Source: Deinandra increscens subsp. villosa
Lineage: Eukaryota; Streptophyta; Magnoliopsida; Asterales; Asteraceae
Direction: 5' to 3'
Assembly: GCA_039602395.1 (NCBI GenBank)
Contig: JBCNJP010000006.1
Span: forward strand, 56,199,502 to 56,263,501
DNA: 64,000 nt
A model generated the notes under the pieces. That model was not told where the DNA came from, searched no databases, and saw only the letters and a program-made list of their open reading frames with translations. A program made the translations under genes and the position numbers. Shown in pieces: positions 34,247 to 45,808 of this stretch (positions within the stretch are counted from its first letter, which is position 1; every line of letters starts with the position of its first letter).

Positions 34247-35784
34247 GGTGGCGTTTGGTTCGTGAAATACAATGGAGTTAGAATTGATATTTTTTCCTTT
34301 CGAAATTGTTCTTGATTGGGTAACAAAGGAATTTGAAATGCAATTAATTCTTTTAATCAATGAAATTTAGTACTATTTTAACATTCCTTAGAAATCCGTT
34401 TACTTTAATGACGGAAAGTTACATGACCTAAAATCCTATTTTTTTTTTGAACAGCAATTTTATTCACAACCAAAAAAAGAAACCCACGCCTAGCAAGACA
34501 CTAGACAGGGCCACCAAGGCCAATTACACAATACACATATTGTTCCAATCAATCCGCTTCCTACATCTATTTTCACACCACAACCTACCCCAACATTTTA
34601 TATTACAAATTACCGAACTAACAGCCGGCTCCTTCCTCTGAAAAATAACTCCGTTTCTTTCTTTCCAAAGCCACCAACATGTCGTGTAAACCATCCCTTG
34701 AATAACGTCTCTCTTTGCCCCGGAGATACCATCAAGCTCCATAATTCTCATCACATCCGCAAACGAGAACGCCACCATATTCGGGAGTTTAAGCCACTCC
34801 ATAACCCACTGCCAAACGACGGAAGCAAAATAACATCCCGTAAACAAGTAATCGACCGACTTGTCATTTTCATTACATAACCGACAAACCTCCGAAGCCA
34901 CATACACACCCCTCTTTTTAATGCATCGAGAGTAGCAATCCGATCACGTTGCGCTCTCCAAACGAACACGTTGACTTTAGAAGGCACCAAATTACACCAC
35001 TTAAATTTCACTCTTGGCAGCCCCACATCACCTCTATCCAGCAACCTTCTGATCTCCTTAGCCGAAAACCCCAGACCAGAATCCGAATTCCATCTCCACA
35101 CCCCATTAACATTTATCATTTCCCTTTCCAAATTTTTTTTTTTTTTTTTTTTTTTCTTATAAGGTGCATGATATTTCATTACAAAATCAAGCAATAACAT
35201 TCTTCCAAACACCAGTTATAGATTGTCTGCATGGAAACATCTCCACCCGCCTAGCAACCACGTGAATAGAACAAATGACCCGACTCCAAAGCCTTCCATC
35301 TTTATTCTTTAATCTCCACAACCACTTGCTAAGAAGACTCAAATTGAAGTCTTCAAGATTGACCAACCCCAATCCACCATTACAATGGGCTCTACAAATC
35401 TCATCCTTCTTTACCCAATGGATTTTATTCCCCTCTAATCCTCCACTCCAAAGAAAACGAAAACGAATCCGATCCAACGCCTCTAAGACACCTTTAGGGG
35501 CCTTGTAAAGAGTAAAGAAATATGTAGGAAGACTGTCTAAAACAATTTTAATTAACGTTAACCGCCCGCCCATCGATAACGTTTTGGCCTTCCAACGAGA
35601 TAACCTTTTTTCAAAAATGTCGATGACAGGTTTCCAATAAACTGTCTAAAATCCTATCAATTAAAGGAATTCATTCCAATTTAAATTTGTCCATAACCCA
35701 ACTAAGCACAACTTTCAAATGAAAACTTTGCAATTCCAATTCTATTATTCCAATTCAATTGAATTCCACAAACTAAATAACACC
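34247..35784. mobile_element. Tourist (PIF/Harbinger) MITE split by a LINE
   Basis: The left end GGTGGCGTTTGGTTCGTG faces a diverged complement ending AAACTAAATAACACC. The flanks are TTA (34244-34246, 35785-35787), the 3-bp duplication typical of PIF/Harbinger. Without the LINE and its duplication the MITE is about 320 bp. Matching arms (GGAATTGAATTG-type) lie on both sides. Confidence 0.6.
34440..35645 (-). mobile_element. 5'-truncated LINE with 12-bp TSD
   Basis: The minus-strand LINE ends in a poly(A) run (plus-strand T run from 34440) and begins within ORF2 at 35645. The 12-bp target duplication CTAAAATCCTAT is at 34428-34439 and 35646-35657. The frame reads RLSRWKAKTLSMGGRLTLIK, then NKIHWVKKDEICRAHCNGGL, then FKWCNLVPSKVNVFVWRAQR and VCRLCNENDKSVDYLFTGC, the zinc-binding end of a plant LINE ORF2. 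A run of about 27 T at 35130-35156 interrupts the frame between WKNVI and MINVNGVWRW. Truncation at the 5' end is usual for LINE insertions. Confidence 0.85.
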
Positions 35785-35787
35785 TTA

Positions 35788-37682
35788 GATTAGAGTATAT
35801 GAAAGGATAATCCCTCTTTCTCTCTTATATGAGTGGTTTATATTGGCTTAATTACTTGTGGTTTTCGTTGTGTAGAAAAGATTATGAAAGGGACTACATG
35901 GGGATTAGGAGTCCGTTAATATTTTCATAAAGAAAAAAGATAATTAAGAAACATGCGCATAAAACATGTCTGAAAACGAACCCATAATTAAGAAAATTTA
36001 GGCAGATGGGATGAAAAAAAGCAATTAAGAGACGTATAAAACATGTTTGAAAACAGACATATGAAATTCTACCCATAACATAACATAAGAAAAAGGTAGG
36101 CAGATAGAAAAAAAGATAGCTTAATGAAGTTATCAATCTTGCTTGATTTCTTGATATGATGTAGCCAAAATCCATGTGCTTTATTAAATTGTTTGTGGAT
36201 TGTGTAATTTAGCCGTTGAAAAGAAGGGCCGTTAACAAAAAGGGACAGTCTTATAACTTTTCAAAAAATTAAAGATGAAACAGAGTTGGTGTTTGAAAAC
36301 CAATGTTAAAATTTGATTTTTATATCGGACCGGACTTCATCATCATCAACAAGAGAAGTATTTTATTTAGAGAGATGAGTAAACCTTATATAAAATATTT
36401 AATTAAAACTTAAAATGGAAGGGAGAAAGAAGACACACACTAAGAGAACTCACATTAAATTGTATTGACGAAGAGAATTCAAAGTATGCGAATAGTCGAT
36501 ATCCCTAATTTCTTTTATTTTTGGCGTGAGTGCATCGCTTCAATTAGTGACCCGGTTCCGGGTTTGGAGCAGTTAAAGCGTATAAATCGTCGGGTCAAAT
36601 ATAAGCTTAGAATTAGACTAAACCGGGTTAACCTTCGATCATCGGCTCAACCGGTCGAACCAAACGGTTAAAAGCAGATTTTGAAACATGTTGAAAACGA
36701 ACACATAAAATCTTACATTAATGCTCAGTATCCCTATCTATTCACTCATTTCATTTAAGGTATAAGTTAAAAAAAATTAATAGTCAATCTATCCAAATTC
36801 TACTCTTAAATAATCACTCCCTAAACTAAATCACATCACTTTCTGGTTTTCGCTCATCAAGATGACAAAAATCTTTATCGAGTACACTAGTCCAACATTG
36901 ACAAATCTAAGTTTAATAATATTACACTAGTCGGTGACCCGGGTAAATACTCGAGGCTATGATATAAAAAGAATTATCAAAATAAAAGATGAACCTAAAT
37001 TTAAAAAAAAATTAAACTGAATAATACATAAAGCTAAAGAGTCGATAAATATTCAATAATATTAAATTTACAAGTTTAAAAAAGATTTGAATACAATGTT
37101 TTTGGTTACATTCGTCTGACAACCATCTTTATCTAAAATTAAGATTTTAAAACCCTTTTTGCTTTTCACTCTTAATGAGAAATTGACAAGTAAGCAAATC
37201 CAATGTGGTACACCTAAAATTGTGCCACATGAACTTTAAAAACTCATGTTTATTATATAGATATATGTTGACATTGTATGGTTTTTATTACAAATTTGGA
37301 TTCTAACATTAATTTTCGTTAAAAAGGGTTAATTTATGTCAAATAACTGTTTTACTGTCTAATTATAATTAATAATTAATAATAAATAAAAGAATAAAGA
37401 AAGAAAAACTAAAAATAGTTTTACCACGACCCCTCGCCTCTCCATTCTTGTGTAACGGTTGAAAACGACAACACGTGGACCCTTAACGAGTCACACACAT
37501 GGATCCTCATGAGTCAATACCAGAAAATACCATTATAGTTCCCTCTCATAAAGCGCTAAATAGGGTGATGCGTCGAACAACCACGTACAATATGTTTTTT
37601 AACGTTAAATTTAATCTTCATTTCCATTTAGAAGGAAACTCACAACAACTGAGAAAATGGTGTAGTCCAACCTGGATTCCCT
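35788..37682. other. Spacer with a hAT relic, no recognised gene
   Basis: A/T-rich. At 36590-36680 CCGGGTTAACC, AACCGGTCGAACC and AACGGTTAAAA recall the hAT family at 4269. The 68-codon frame at 36465-36671 runs through this relic and is not gene-like. The sequence 36930-36960 (ACTAGTCGGTGACCCGGGT) looks like another element end. Nothing else is supported. Confidence 0.4.
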
Positions 37683-37937
37683 TTATTTATTTGTCACATA
37701 TGGTACGTGATACGTATTATGTAATAATTTACGCACTTCAATAATAGTAGGATATAAAGAAATCAAACGGAGAAGTGTTTTATCATGGGAATTCAAATGT
37801 GTATCCCCGGGTCTTGCAAGTGATAGTTCTTGATTCCTTCTACTTCTAGTTTTAATTTCTGGATTCAATCCCAAGCTCTCTCTTTGACTTTCTATTACCA
37901 AATTAATTCTTGTGCAAGATGCACAAACTACATTTAC
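37683..37937 (-). pseudogene. hAT transposase pseudogene, downstream half
   Basis: Minus strand continues the protein left at 45809 after removal of the inserted PIF element: VNVVCASCTRINLVIESQRE, then NQELSLARPGDTHLNSHDKT and LLRLISLYPTIIEVRKLLH. These are conserved blocks of the TTF-zinc-finger (DUF4371) hAT transposases of plants. The C-terminal dimerisation domain is missing. Confidence 0.8.
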
Positions 37938-38070
37938 TAAGGGGTTGTTTGATAGTTACTAACTGGGTAAGAGCTGATTTTTTTTTTTTTTTGAACGGCT
38001 AAGGCAAATTCATTAACGAAAAAGAGAAGACCCCCCAGCAAGGAGCTAAAGGGGAAAAGTACAGAGACAC

Positions 38071-41000
38071 TTACAAATTAAAAGAGATCCAGGCATCCCA
38101 ATTGATAGCCCGATCTTTACAACGACTCGAAAACCAGAGAAAACTCCAACTCTTAATCTCAAAAATAGTTCTTTGAAGCGAAGGACGCCTCCGATTGAAA
38201 ATGGCCTGGTTCCGCTCCATCCAAATGCACCAACAAGCCGTCAAAGTGATCGCAAACACAGCCTCCTCCTTTAACATTGAGTGAATCCCAGCCTTGTGAA
38301 GCCCTAGGATATCCTTTAAAGTGAACATGTAAATGGGCGAAATCTTGCACCACTGAGAAATGATTTGCCAGATAGCTTCAGAGAACTGACACCCAGAAAA
38401 TAAGTGCTCCACAGTCTCGTTAATGTCTCCACACAGAGCACAGACCATCGAGTCCACCTGAATGTTGCGATGACAGAGAGCATCCCTCGTTGGAAGCCGA
38501 TTCAGAAGAGCTCTCCACAGAAAAATGTTGACCTTTCCAGGCACGTGTTTGCACCATTTGAAACCCGCCAGATCTGCAGTCTCCTCATCATGGAGAAACT
38601 GTTGTAATCGGCACATTGACCTGACCGAAAACTGACCATCCGATTCCCCATCCCATCTCCAAGAACCATTTTCCTCGATAAGCAACTGATCCATCTCGAT
38701 CCCAACCTGTCTCAGCCCTTCTATCGATCTGACAATAGCCCTCCAAACTCCACTGCTGTTACTACACGTCGGGAGGAAGGACGAAAGTCTGCTAGAAGAA
38801 TGAAGACTGGTAATGATCTTCCGCCAAAAACCGTTGGGCTCCTTATAAAACCTCCAGGCCCATTTGCATAGCAGACTGTTATTAGCAGTCACCAGAGGGC
38901 GAAGCCCAAGACCACCAGCGTGTTTGGGTCGACAAACCATGTCCCGCGCGACCCAATGTATTTTCTTCCTGTCTTCATCGCCTCCCCACAAAAAATTTAA
39001 ACGGATTTTTTCCAGTTCATTGATAACCTTTTTAGGGGCCTTATACAACGAGAAATAGTATGTTGGTAGGCTATCAAGAACAGATTTGATGAGGATCAGT
39101 CTGCCCCCCAAGGAGAGTTTTTTGGCTTTCCAATTTGATAATCGTCTTTTGAAAATGTCAATCACCGGTTGCCAATTTTTTACTAGATTCATGTTAGCAC
39201 CTACCACCAGACCCAAGTGTTTTATTGGTAAGGTACTAACAATGCATCCAAGATCACCGGCCCTTCTAGCAATCTCCTCCTCCTCCACATTGAAGCCCGT
39301 AAGACCGCATTTATTAAGATTAACCCTTAGACCGGAAGCCAGAAAAAAACACCAGAGCAGTCTTCTCAGGTTGAGGAAGTTAGAATTGGTCCACTGTCCC
39401 ACTATCATTGCGTCATCGGCGAAAAACAGATGAGAGACCACCGGCCCATTCTGCGGGGTAGATAACCCATGGAAAATGCCAAGCGACGTGGCTCTATGAA
39501 AAATCCAATGTAAAGCTTCCATGGCCACGATAAACAGGTAAGGAGATAAGGGGTCTCCCTGCCTAACCCCGCGATAGCAATCAAATTCCTTGGTTGGCGA
39601 ACCATTGATGAGGATCGAAGTGCGGGACGCCTCTAAGATACCCCGAACCCATAACCTCCAACGATCAGGGAAGTTCATTTGCTCAAGGATGCTATCTAAA
39701 AAGTTCCACTCCAAAGAATCATAGGCTTTATTAAAATCAATCTTGAAGAACATCGATTTCGTTTTCACGCGCTTGACCCACGAGAGCACTTCATTAAGAA
39801 TAAGAGGTCCGTCAACAATGTTACGATTAGCCACAAACGCCATCTGCGTTTCCGAAATGATAGAGTCCATCACCTTTTTCATTCTATTCGCAAGCACTTT
39901 GGAGACTACTTTTGCAATACACCCGAGAAGGGAAATGGGTCGAAAATCGCCAAAATTCTGCGGGTCAGGGATCTTAGGTATGAGGCAAATAAAGGACGAA
40001 GAACATACTTTACTGAGCGACCCCTCGGTGTGGAACATCTGCAGAACCTCCCAGAAATCTTGGCCCAAAACGTCCCAAAAATATTTTATGAAGGCAAAGT
40101 TAAACCCGTCAGGGCCTGGTGCCTTTTCGCTCCCGCAATCCCACACAGCCCGTTTAACTTCCTCAAGAGTGAAGGGGGCAATTAGATCAACTCCCTCCTC
40201 ATCAGAAATTTTATTAATACCCAAGCATCTTAGCCTGGGTTTATTTGCATTAGGTTTTTGAAATTTCTTGCTGAAAAACAACATGGCTTCGTTTTTTATT
40301 TCATCCGGGTCAGCAATCCATCTACTTCCAATTCTCACCCCACTGATTCGATTAGCAGCCAACTTAGTTTTCAAGATCCCATGGAAAAACGAGGTGTTCT
40401 CATCCCCTTCCACCGCCCATTTCACCCTAGCTTTTTGCGCCATATCCCGTCTTCTGTCAGTTTCCAACACTTCCAATTTTCTTTTGGCTTCAGCCCAAAC
40501 ATTAACTTCATCCTCGTTGAGTAATCTAGATTCCGAAACAGTATCCCAATGAGTGCAAGTATTGACCAAGTAGACTTTCTCCTGTTCCTCCAGACGTCTT
40601 AAGTTAGACCTCCAAGCCTTAATTTTCTCTTTGATTTTCTTTAATTTCCAATGAAGCCGAACATCAGGTCTGCCATGAAAATTTCCACCACTAAGAGCCT
40701 CGCACACAATGCGACGGATGTCCGGATTACCCAGCCAGGAGGAGAACATTTTGAACGGAGTAGGACCGAAATCCACCAACGAACACCTCAATAAAAGGGG
40801 GCTGTGATCGGACCATACCCTGGGTAAAGCAGTGAGAATAGCAGAAGGCCAAAGCTGCATAAAATTATCACACACCAAGAACCGGTCGATTTTACTGAAC
40901 TTTGCTCCGAAACCATACGAGAAAGTAAAACGGCTACCCCCCATACGGTACTCTTGCAAACCAGCAGAAGAAATAAACCCATTAAAATCAGCCGCCGGGC

Positions 41001-41475
41001 CAGCGTGGAATTCCGAATAGAGTCTGTCCTCTGGCACCCTAACGACATTGAAATCGCCCCCAATTACCCATAGACCCGATTTCGTGGGAATGATGGTTAG
41101 AATTTCCTCCCAGAGTCTCCTTTTCTCTTGGTCCGGTTGTGGCGCATACACATTCATAATGTTTATTTCTACCTGCGCACTGACTAGCATACCCCCAACA
41201 AGAAGAAAATTTTTATTTTTAACAGAGTACCCGAGGGAGAAGATACCCGGGTTCCAAATGGAAAGGATGCCACCAGAGCGTCCATCAGCCGGGACAAAAT
41301 CCCACCCCACCTGGTGGTTGCCCCAAATGCCATTAATCGGAAGATTAAACGGATCCGAAGACTTAGATTCCTGAATGCACAGAAATCCCACACGGTGCTC
41401 CCTACACAATTGATTTATCCACCCCACTTTGCCACTATCACGAAGCCCCCTAGCGTTCAAACTCAGAAGATCCAT
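38071..41475 (-). CDS. LINE ORF2: endonuclease and reverse transcriptase
   Basis: Intact frame of 1134 codons from ATG 41475 (MDLLSLNARGLRDSGKVGW). The frame is open upstream to a GTG at 41505, but the ATG start fits LINE ORF2 proteins. An apurinic-type endonuclease covers about residues 1-230 (IQESKS, YAPQPDQEKR, GGDFNVVR, SKIDRFLV, WSDHSPLLL). Reverse transcriptase covers about 450-730, with SEKAPGPDGFNFAF, GVRQGDPLSPYLFIV and the catalytic FFADDAMIV near residue 685. A zinc-binding module near 968-1060 (FKWCKHVPGKVNIFLWRA, CALCGDINETVEHLFSGC) ends the protein. No RNase H is seen. Such enzymes nick target DNA and copy their RNA in place. No broken motif was found, so the protein could be functional. 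Confidence 0.92.
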   Translation of the reverse strand: MDLLSLNARGLRDSGKVGWINQLCREHRVGFLCIQESKSSDPFNLPINGIWGNHQVGWDFVPADGRSGGILSIWNPGIFSLGYSVKNKNFLLVGGMLVSAQVEINIMNVYAPQPDQEKRRLWEEILTIIPTKSGLWVIGGDFNVVRVPEDRLYSEFHAGPAADFNGFISSAGLQEYRMGGSRFTFSYGFGAKFSKIDRFLVCDNFMQLWPSAILTALPRVWSDHSPLLLRCSLVDFGPTPFKMFSSWLGNPDIRRIVCEALSGGNFHGRPDVRLHWKLKKIKEKIKAWRSNLRRLEEQEKVYLVNTCTHWDTVSESRLLNEDEVNVWAEAKRKLEVLETDRRRDMAQKARVKWAVEGDENTSFFHGILKTKLAANRISGVRIGSRWIADPDEIKNEAMLFFSKKFQKPNANKPRLRCLGINKISDEEGVDLIAPFTLEEVKRAVWDCGSEKAPGPDGFNFAFIKYFWDVLGQDFWEVLQMFHTEGSLSKVCSSSFICLIPKIPDPQNFGDFRPISLLGCIAKVVSKVLANRMKKVMDSIISETQMAFVANRNIVDGPLILNEVLSWVKRVKTKSMFFKIDFNKAYDSLEWNFLDSILEQMNFPDRWRLWVRGILEASRTSILINGSPTKEFDCYRGVRQGDPLSPYLFIVAMEALHWIFHRATSLGIFHGLSTPQNGPVVSHLFFADDAMIVGQWTNSNFLNLRRLLWCFFLASGLRVNLNKCGLTGFNVEEEEIARRAGDLGCIVSTLPIKHLGLVVGANMNLVKNWQPVIDIFKRRLSNWKAKKLSLGGRLILIKSVLDSLPTYYFSLYKAPKKVINELEKIRLNFLWGGDEDRKKIHWVARDMVCRPKHAGGLGLRPLVTANNSLLCKWAWRFYKEPNGFWRKIITSLHSSSRLSSFLPTCSNSSGVWRAIVRSIEGLRQVGIEMDQLLIEENGSWRWDGESDGQFSVRSMCRLQQFLHDEETADLAGFKWCKHVPGKVNIFLWRALLNRLPTRDALCHRNIQVDSMVCALCGDINETVEHLFSGCQFSEAIWQIISQWCKISPIYMFTLKDILGLHKAGIHSMLKEEAVFAITLTACWCIWMERNQAIFNRRRPSLQRTIFEIKSWSFLWFSSRCKDRAINWDAWISFNL

Positions 41476-41508
41476 CAAAACAACAGAGGAAAGAGAAAAC
41501 CCCACCGA

Positions 41509-43316
41509 TTAACACCTTCTGAGCACCCCAGACTCCTTAATCACGCCCTCAATTTCTCCTTCGAAACCTGCGCAATCAAGACCTACACGAACCCCAACTT
41601 TGATTGTGCTATCTATCTCCTGTCCCAGCACCTCCGAATCTTTGCTCTCCCCTGAAGAGGACATTTTGGAGAAAGCCCTGGTAATTGGTCTCGTAAATCC
41701 CCTTTGTTCAGAATAACTCGATCCCCTGGTCTTAGTCGGTCTTGAGGCCTGGTCGCCACCTATCGAAGCCCTAGAAGACGCACCTGGTTTCATAGTAACG
41801 GGACAAGATATTGTTGTTTCTCTAAACTCCAACGATGTTGACTCCCTCGAAGATTCCGAAAAATTCTTTAAACAACCCGGGTCAGAGGCATACCCATTGG
41901 GCTCAATATGAGCATTGGAGTTACCAGGCCCAAGAGTTTGGCCCACCTCAACATAATCATTATTCGGAGGAAACCCACTTCCGTTAGCCGCCAAATCATG
42001 GGGGTGGGTCCCTTCTTCAGCCCCGACATTCCCGTTGACTTCGGGAACTGAAACGTCCCGCCACTCATTTTCCATAATTTTTCCGCCTCCCAATCCATCT
42101 AGGCACGCGCCACCGCTGTCTAACCAATCGTCATCGTCCTCCCATGATCTTTCATCTTCCCCATCGGAGTAATGTTCCGGCGACTCCGGCTCTGCGGTGC
42201 CATGTTCGACAGTCGAAAAGTCCGGCCGCCAGGACGATTGGTTCTCCTTAACCATTATCGTGTAAGACTGATCCCTCCAGGTGATAACTGCCGATTCATC
42301 AACGGTTTTCCAAGATTCCGATAGTACGTACACGACCCCCCAGTCCCGTCCTCCGTAATCCAAGAAGACTGCGATGGCCAAATTATCTTGCCATAACCCT
42401 GGGCAATAATATCAAAAGTGTCATCATCCCTGAGGTGTAGAGGAACACCCAGGATATTCAGGCCTACGATTCTGCGACGGGGGAACAGTTGTCCTTCCCA
42501 CACCACCAATGAATCCAAGTAATCTTGCCACCAACGTTGTTTTTCTTCCAAGAATGTTGTAGCCTTACTCCTGTCATTAAACACCAGGAGCACATGAAGA
42601 CCCCCAACATATACCACATCAAAATCCTCCTTTCCGCCAACATTAAGAAGGCCCTTAATATTGACTAACGTGTCGCCACTCCGGGCCTCACCCAACAGAG
42701 CACGACCAAAGTATGACGACGGGTACCGATCCCCGTCATCCGGGATTTGGAAGCTTTTCCATTTGGGAATGACTGGCTCAACCGTCCTCATGGCCTCCAC
42801 CTGAGGTTGTTCAGAATGTGACCCTGTCACAACATCCTTAAAGGACCTCTGCCCCTTCGAAGAATGTAACCCCGTCGCCGCCGAACCTCCACCTACTATA
42901 ACTGACTTCAGCTGGCCAGGTTTTTGCATGGCCTGTTTGCCGTCACCCATACTTCCTCCAACTATGTTCTCGCCACCTCCTTGCCTTGGCACCTGAGAGA
43001 GGTTTGCCTTGAGTCTGCATCCTCCGATCACTATCTCGTTCAAACATTTTGTGAGAAGGTTCACGTCTCTGACGTTCTTGAATCTGACAAACCCGAAACA
43101 TTCATTGTTAAAACGTCTTTTATTCGGGATGTAAGCATCCGTCATCGTCCCCAGATGCTTTGCCACCTCCCACAGGTCACTAGTTCTGGTGTTTCCCTGG
43201 AAACCGGTCACAAAGAAGGTGAAGGTAAGTCTGTTGTCTAATCTCCGGCGCCGAACTAATTGCCACTCTCCATCACCATTTGGCCTTCCGGCACCACTGC
43301 TCCCTCTACCTCTCAT
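41509..43316 (-). pseudogene. LINE ORF1 with RRM domain, one frameshift
   Basis: From ATG 43316 (MRGRGSSGAGRPNGDGEWQL); an in-frame ATG at 43433 is possible but its extension is hydrophobic and unlike ORF1 starts. An RRM-type RNA-binding domain follows (FTFFVTGFQGNTRTSDLWEV, NNECFGFVRFKNVRDVNLL). A DUF4283-like region is next, ending ...YGKIIWPSQSSW. The frame is lost at the six-C run 42336-42341 and continues in another frame as VVYVLSESWKTVDESAV and an acidic, Ser-rich tail to the stop at 41509. A single added or missing base explains the break, so it may be an assembly error. ORF1 proteins coat the LINE RNA. Confidence 0.8.
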
Positions 43317-44052
43317 TCTAGCACGGAAAGCAATCAAAACCAACCCTCCAAGCCACAAAGAATCGTACAACTGAAGGAGATCCCGGACCGGCACCCTGTC
43401 CCAAACAACGTTAGCAACAGCTTGTAAGGCCAAACTCAGCCACTACACGGAGGATACAATCCACAGTGAGGATGGACAGAATCCTAGCAAAACCCACTAT
43501 GGAGATCACTAGCCCGAGAGCGACGATAAAGGCACTACCGGTGAGCTAACAGCGGTGGAACTCAGTTCCGGCGATTAGGATTAAAACCAAGAGCTGATTG
43601 AGTAAGAGGTGAGTGAGTAAGAGCTGATTGAGTAAGAAACTCTGGTTGAAACTTTGGTGTTTGATAGTAGCTGACTGGGTAAGAGCTGATTGAGTAATCT
43701 ATATAGCTATTTGTTTTTTATGCTTTAAAAACATTTTATAAAAAATAAAATAAAATAAGAAACTTTGAAACAAAAAATCAATACAATAATTTTTGTTGCA
43801 CGTATTAAAAAAGAAATGAAACACACTCTTTTATAATAAAAATATTCTTTTTAATTAATTGAAAATACATTTTTTGAAGTTATAAACCATAATTGTATCT
43901 TTATTTATAGAAATGATAAAAAAAATAATAACAAATTTTCTGTTATATCTCGTGTTCAGTGATGATTAAAAATAACCAACTTTAAAACACACATAACAAC
44001 TTAAAATTCAAAATGTCATACAAAATCCAAATCAAACATAACTCATACAAAT

Positions 44053-44298
44053 TTAACTTGAAGCACTTGAAAATAGTTGATTCGCAATCTGGTTACGCAA
44101 AATAGTCATATATTCAACGCCTTCTAAACTCCATTCTATGCTCCCACTTCCTCCACCTTGCACATTAGGAGTAACCATAGTGATCTTTTCAAAGTCCATA
44201 AATAATTCATCTTGAATATTGTATTTTCGTATAAAATTATGGACTGCAAAACAAGCTATGACAACATCTCTCTGCAGTGGAAAAGGATAAGGAGCCAT
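44053..44298 (-). pseudogene. PIF/Harbinger transposase C-terminus (DDE_4 type)
   Basis: MAPYPFPLQRDVVIACFAVH followed by NFIRKYN matches the end of HARBI1/ALP1-like nucleases (the YPF..Q..IV.AC..LHNFIR pattern). The rest of the DDE domain is missing, so this is a fragment. Confidence 0.75.
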
Positions 44299-44338
44299 AC
44301 TTTAGTTTTATGTGGTCATAGCGATTTTTCATTTGTGC

Positions 44339-44533
44339 TCAATCAACTATGAAATTGTGTTCATTTTTCAATTTTTCCCCGACTACTTTCCATGAGCATC
44401 CTTTCAAGCTAGTACCCTCCCGACCGTTAATTGTTACTTCGTGTAGACATGCTTCGAGAAAAGCTTTGTCCACGGATTCTGACTTCCAACTAACTCTAGG
44501 TTTTTCCGGAGCATATCTAGATACGCATGACAA
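44339..44533 (-). pseudogene. Myb/SANT-like ORF1 fragment of PIF/Harbinger
   Basis: VDKAFLEACLHEVTINGREG, then GCSWKVVGEKLKNEHNF, is the Myb/SANT-like domain found in the accessory ORF of plant PIF elements, which helps bind the ends during transposition. Only one exon-sized piece remains. It lies upstream (minus strand) of the transposase fragment. Confidence 0.65.
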
Positions 44534-45805
44534 AACACGTATAACAAATCAATTCCTAATGACATTACTCTAAAAAACACATTCTAAATCCACACAATCA
44601 TCAAGATTAAAATATAACAAAGAGGTACTCTGTTTATCCAACCTTTGTCACAATAGTTAAGTGTACTCTTTCTACTTGTTTAAAGTTATATAACTATAAC
44701 TTCATTTTGAGCAACTTAATCCAATCAAACAATAACCGAATCATAAGAGGTATGAAAACTAATTAATCAATCATAGAAGACCATTATAAATAACCCTTTT
44801 CCGATTTCAAGAAACAAGCACACTCACCATCATGAAACTTCACCAAAGTAACCTAGTAAACATCAAACAAAACCAAGTCATTTAAGCTCATAATCAACAT
44901 CACAGTTTTCAATTTAGCATGGGATACCAAAAACCCATAATCACCCTTAAGAATCATCTGGTTACAAACCCAATTTCACGAAACCAATCCAGAATTATAA
45001 ATTTATCAGCAACCCACAAAGATAGAAAAATAGGAATTATTCATATATAACAAGTAAATTGCCAAGAAAGGATCTAAAACCCCCAAATCACCATGAGTGA
45101 GTTCAATTTTCAAACATTTGTCATATATTGTAATTAACTTTAAAAGTGTGTCAGAATTAATCTTTCAATCTTTTATGGAAAACTAGTTAAAACCCCATTA
45201 TCAAATTTGGGACATTTGGCAATTTTCCTCGAGCAATATGATCAAAAAATAAAAACCCTAACACAGATTGTGAAATCTTCCACCAAAAGATGATCATTTT
45301 AAATTAAAGCCCTAAAATTCACAGCAATTAGCATTCTCAAATTCAAGAATTAAGATCCAGAGTGATCGAATTCTTCACCAATTAACAATTACAATTAATT
45401 ACATGACCAGAAGAAATAAAAAGCTAACAGATTTGAATTTGTGAATACCTGCCGGTGATGTAAAGCTAAATGAACAGAGCTTGTTGCGAGGGACAATTGA
45501 ACGGCGGAGGAACAATCGAGCGGCGGAGGTAGCTGCGAGGAGGGAGGAGGTTGCGAGGAGGGAGGAGGAGCGACGAAGGAGCCGCTGTAGCTTTTCTTTC
45601 TCTTTGGAGCGACGATTTAGGGTTGAAAGCGGCAGAGGAGCAACGTTGCAAATGAGGGACTCGGTCAGAGGGTTGTAAATGAGGGACTCGGTCAGGAGGG
45701 CTGATTCGGTCAGTGATATGTTTTAGCGAAATCAAACGAGCTGACCACTTACCGGGTCAGTGGTCAGCCCTTACTGGACCCGATAAGAGGTAATCAAACA
45801 CCCCC
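44534..45805 (-). mobile_element. 5' leader part of the PIF/Harbinger element
   Basis: Non-coding part of the element. It holds a likely spliced leader (C/G-rich 45480-45660, minus) and subterminal repeats with CCGAGTCCCTCATTT twice at about 45650-45690. The minus frame of 89 codons here starts close to the terminus and is not gene-like. Confidence 0.45.
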
Positions 45806-45808
45806 TAA

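Larger units (their letters stand above)
37980..43588 (-). mobile_element. Full-length LINE (5.6 kb) with 11-bp TSD
   Basis: Minus-strand LINE with 5' leader, ORF1, ORF2 and a poly(A) tail (plus T run 37980-37993). The target duplication AAGAGCTGATT is at 37969-37979 and 43589-43599. ORF1 stops at 41509 and ORF2 begins at 41475, so the two are only 33 bases apart. ORF2 is open throughout and ORF1 has one frameshift in a C run. This is the best-preserved retroelement in the window. Confidence 0.92.
37941..45805 (-). mobile_element. PIF/Harbinger element (about 2.2 kb) containing a LINE
   Basis: The ends GGGGTTGTTTGAT and ATCAAACACCCCC are inverted repeats, flanked by the 3-bp duplication TAA (37938-37940, 45806-45808). 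Inside are remnants of both PIF genes in minus orientation: a Myb/SANT-like ORF1 piece and a DDE transposase C-terminus. Subterminal repeats of GTAAGAGCTGATTGAGTAA (43591 onward) and of CCGAGTCCCTCATTT on the right are present. The LINE at 37980-43588 sits 39 bases from the left end. Internal deletion has removed most of the transposase. Confidence 0.85.

Noticed and set aside
36465..36671. 68-codon plus frame
   Set aside because: It runs through CCGGTT-type hAT relic sequence and has no start context or family.
38404..41374. Plus-strand frames up to 172 codons
   Set aside because: Antisense shadows of the intact LINE ORF2.
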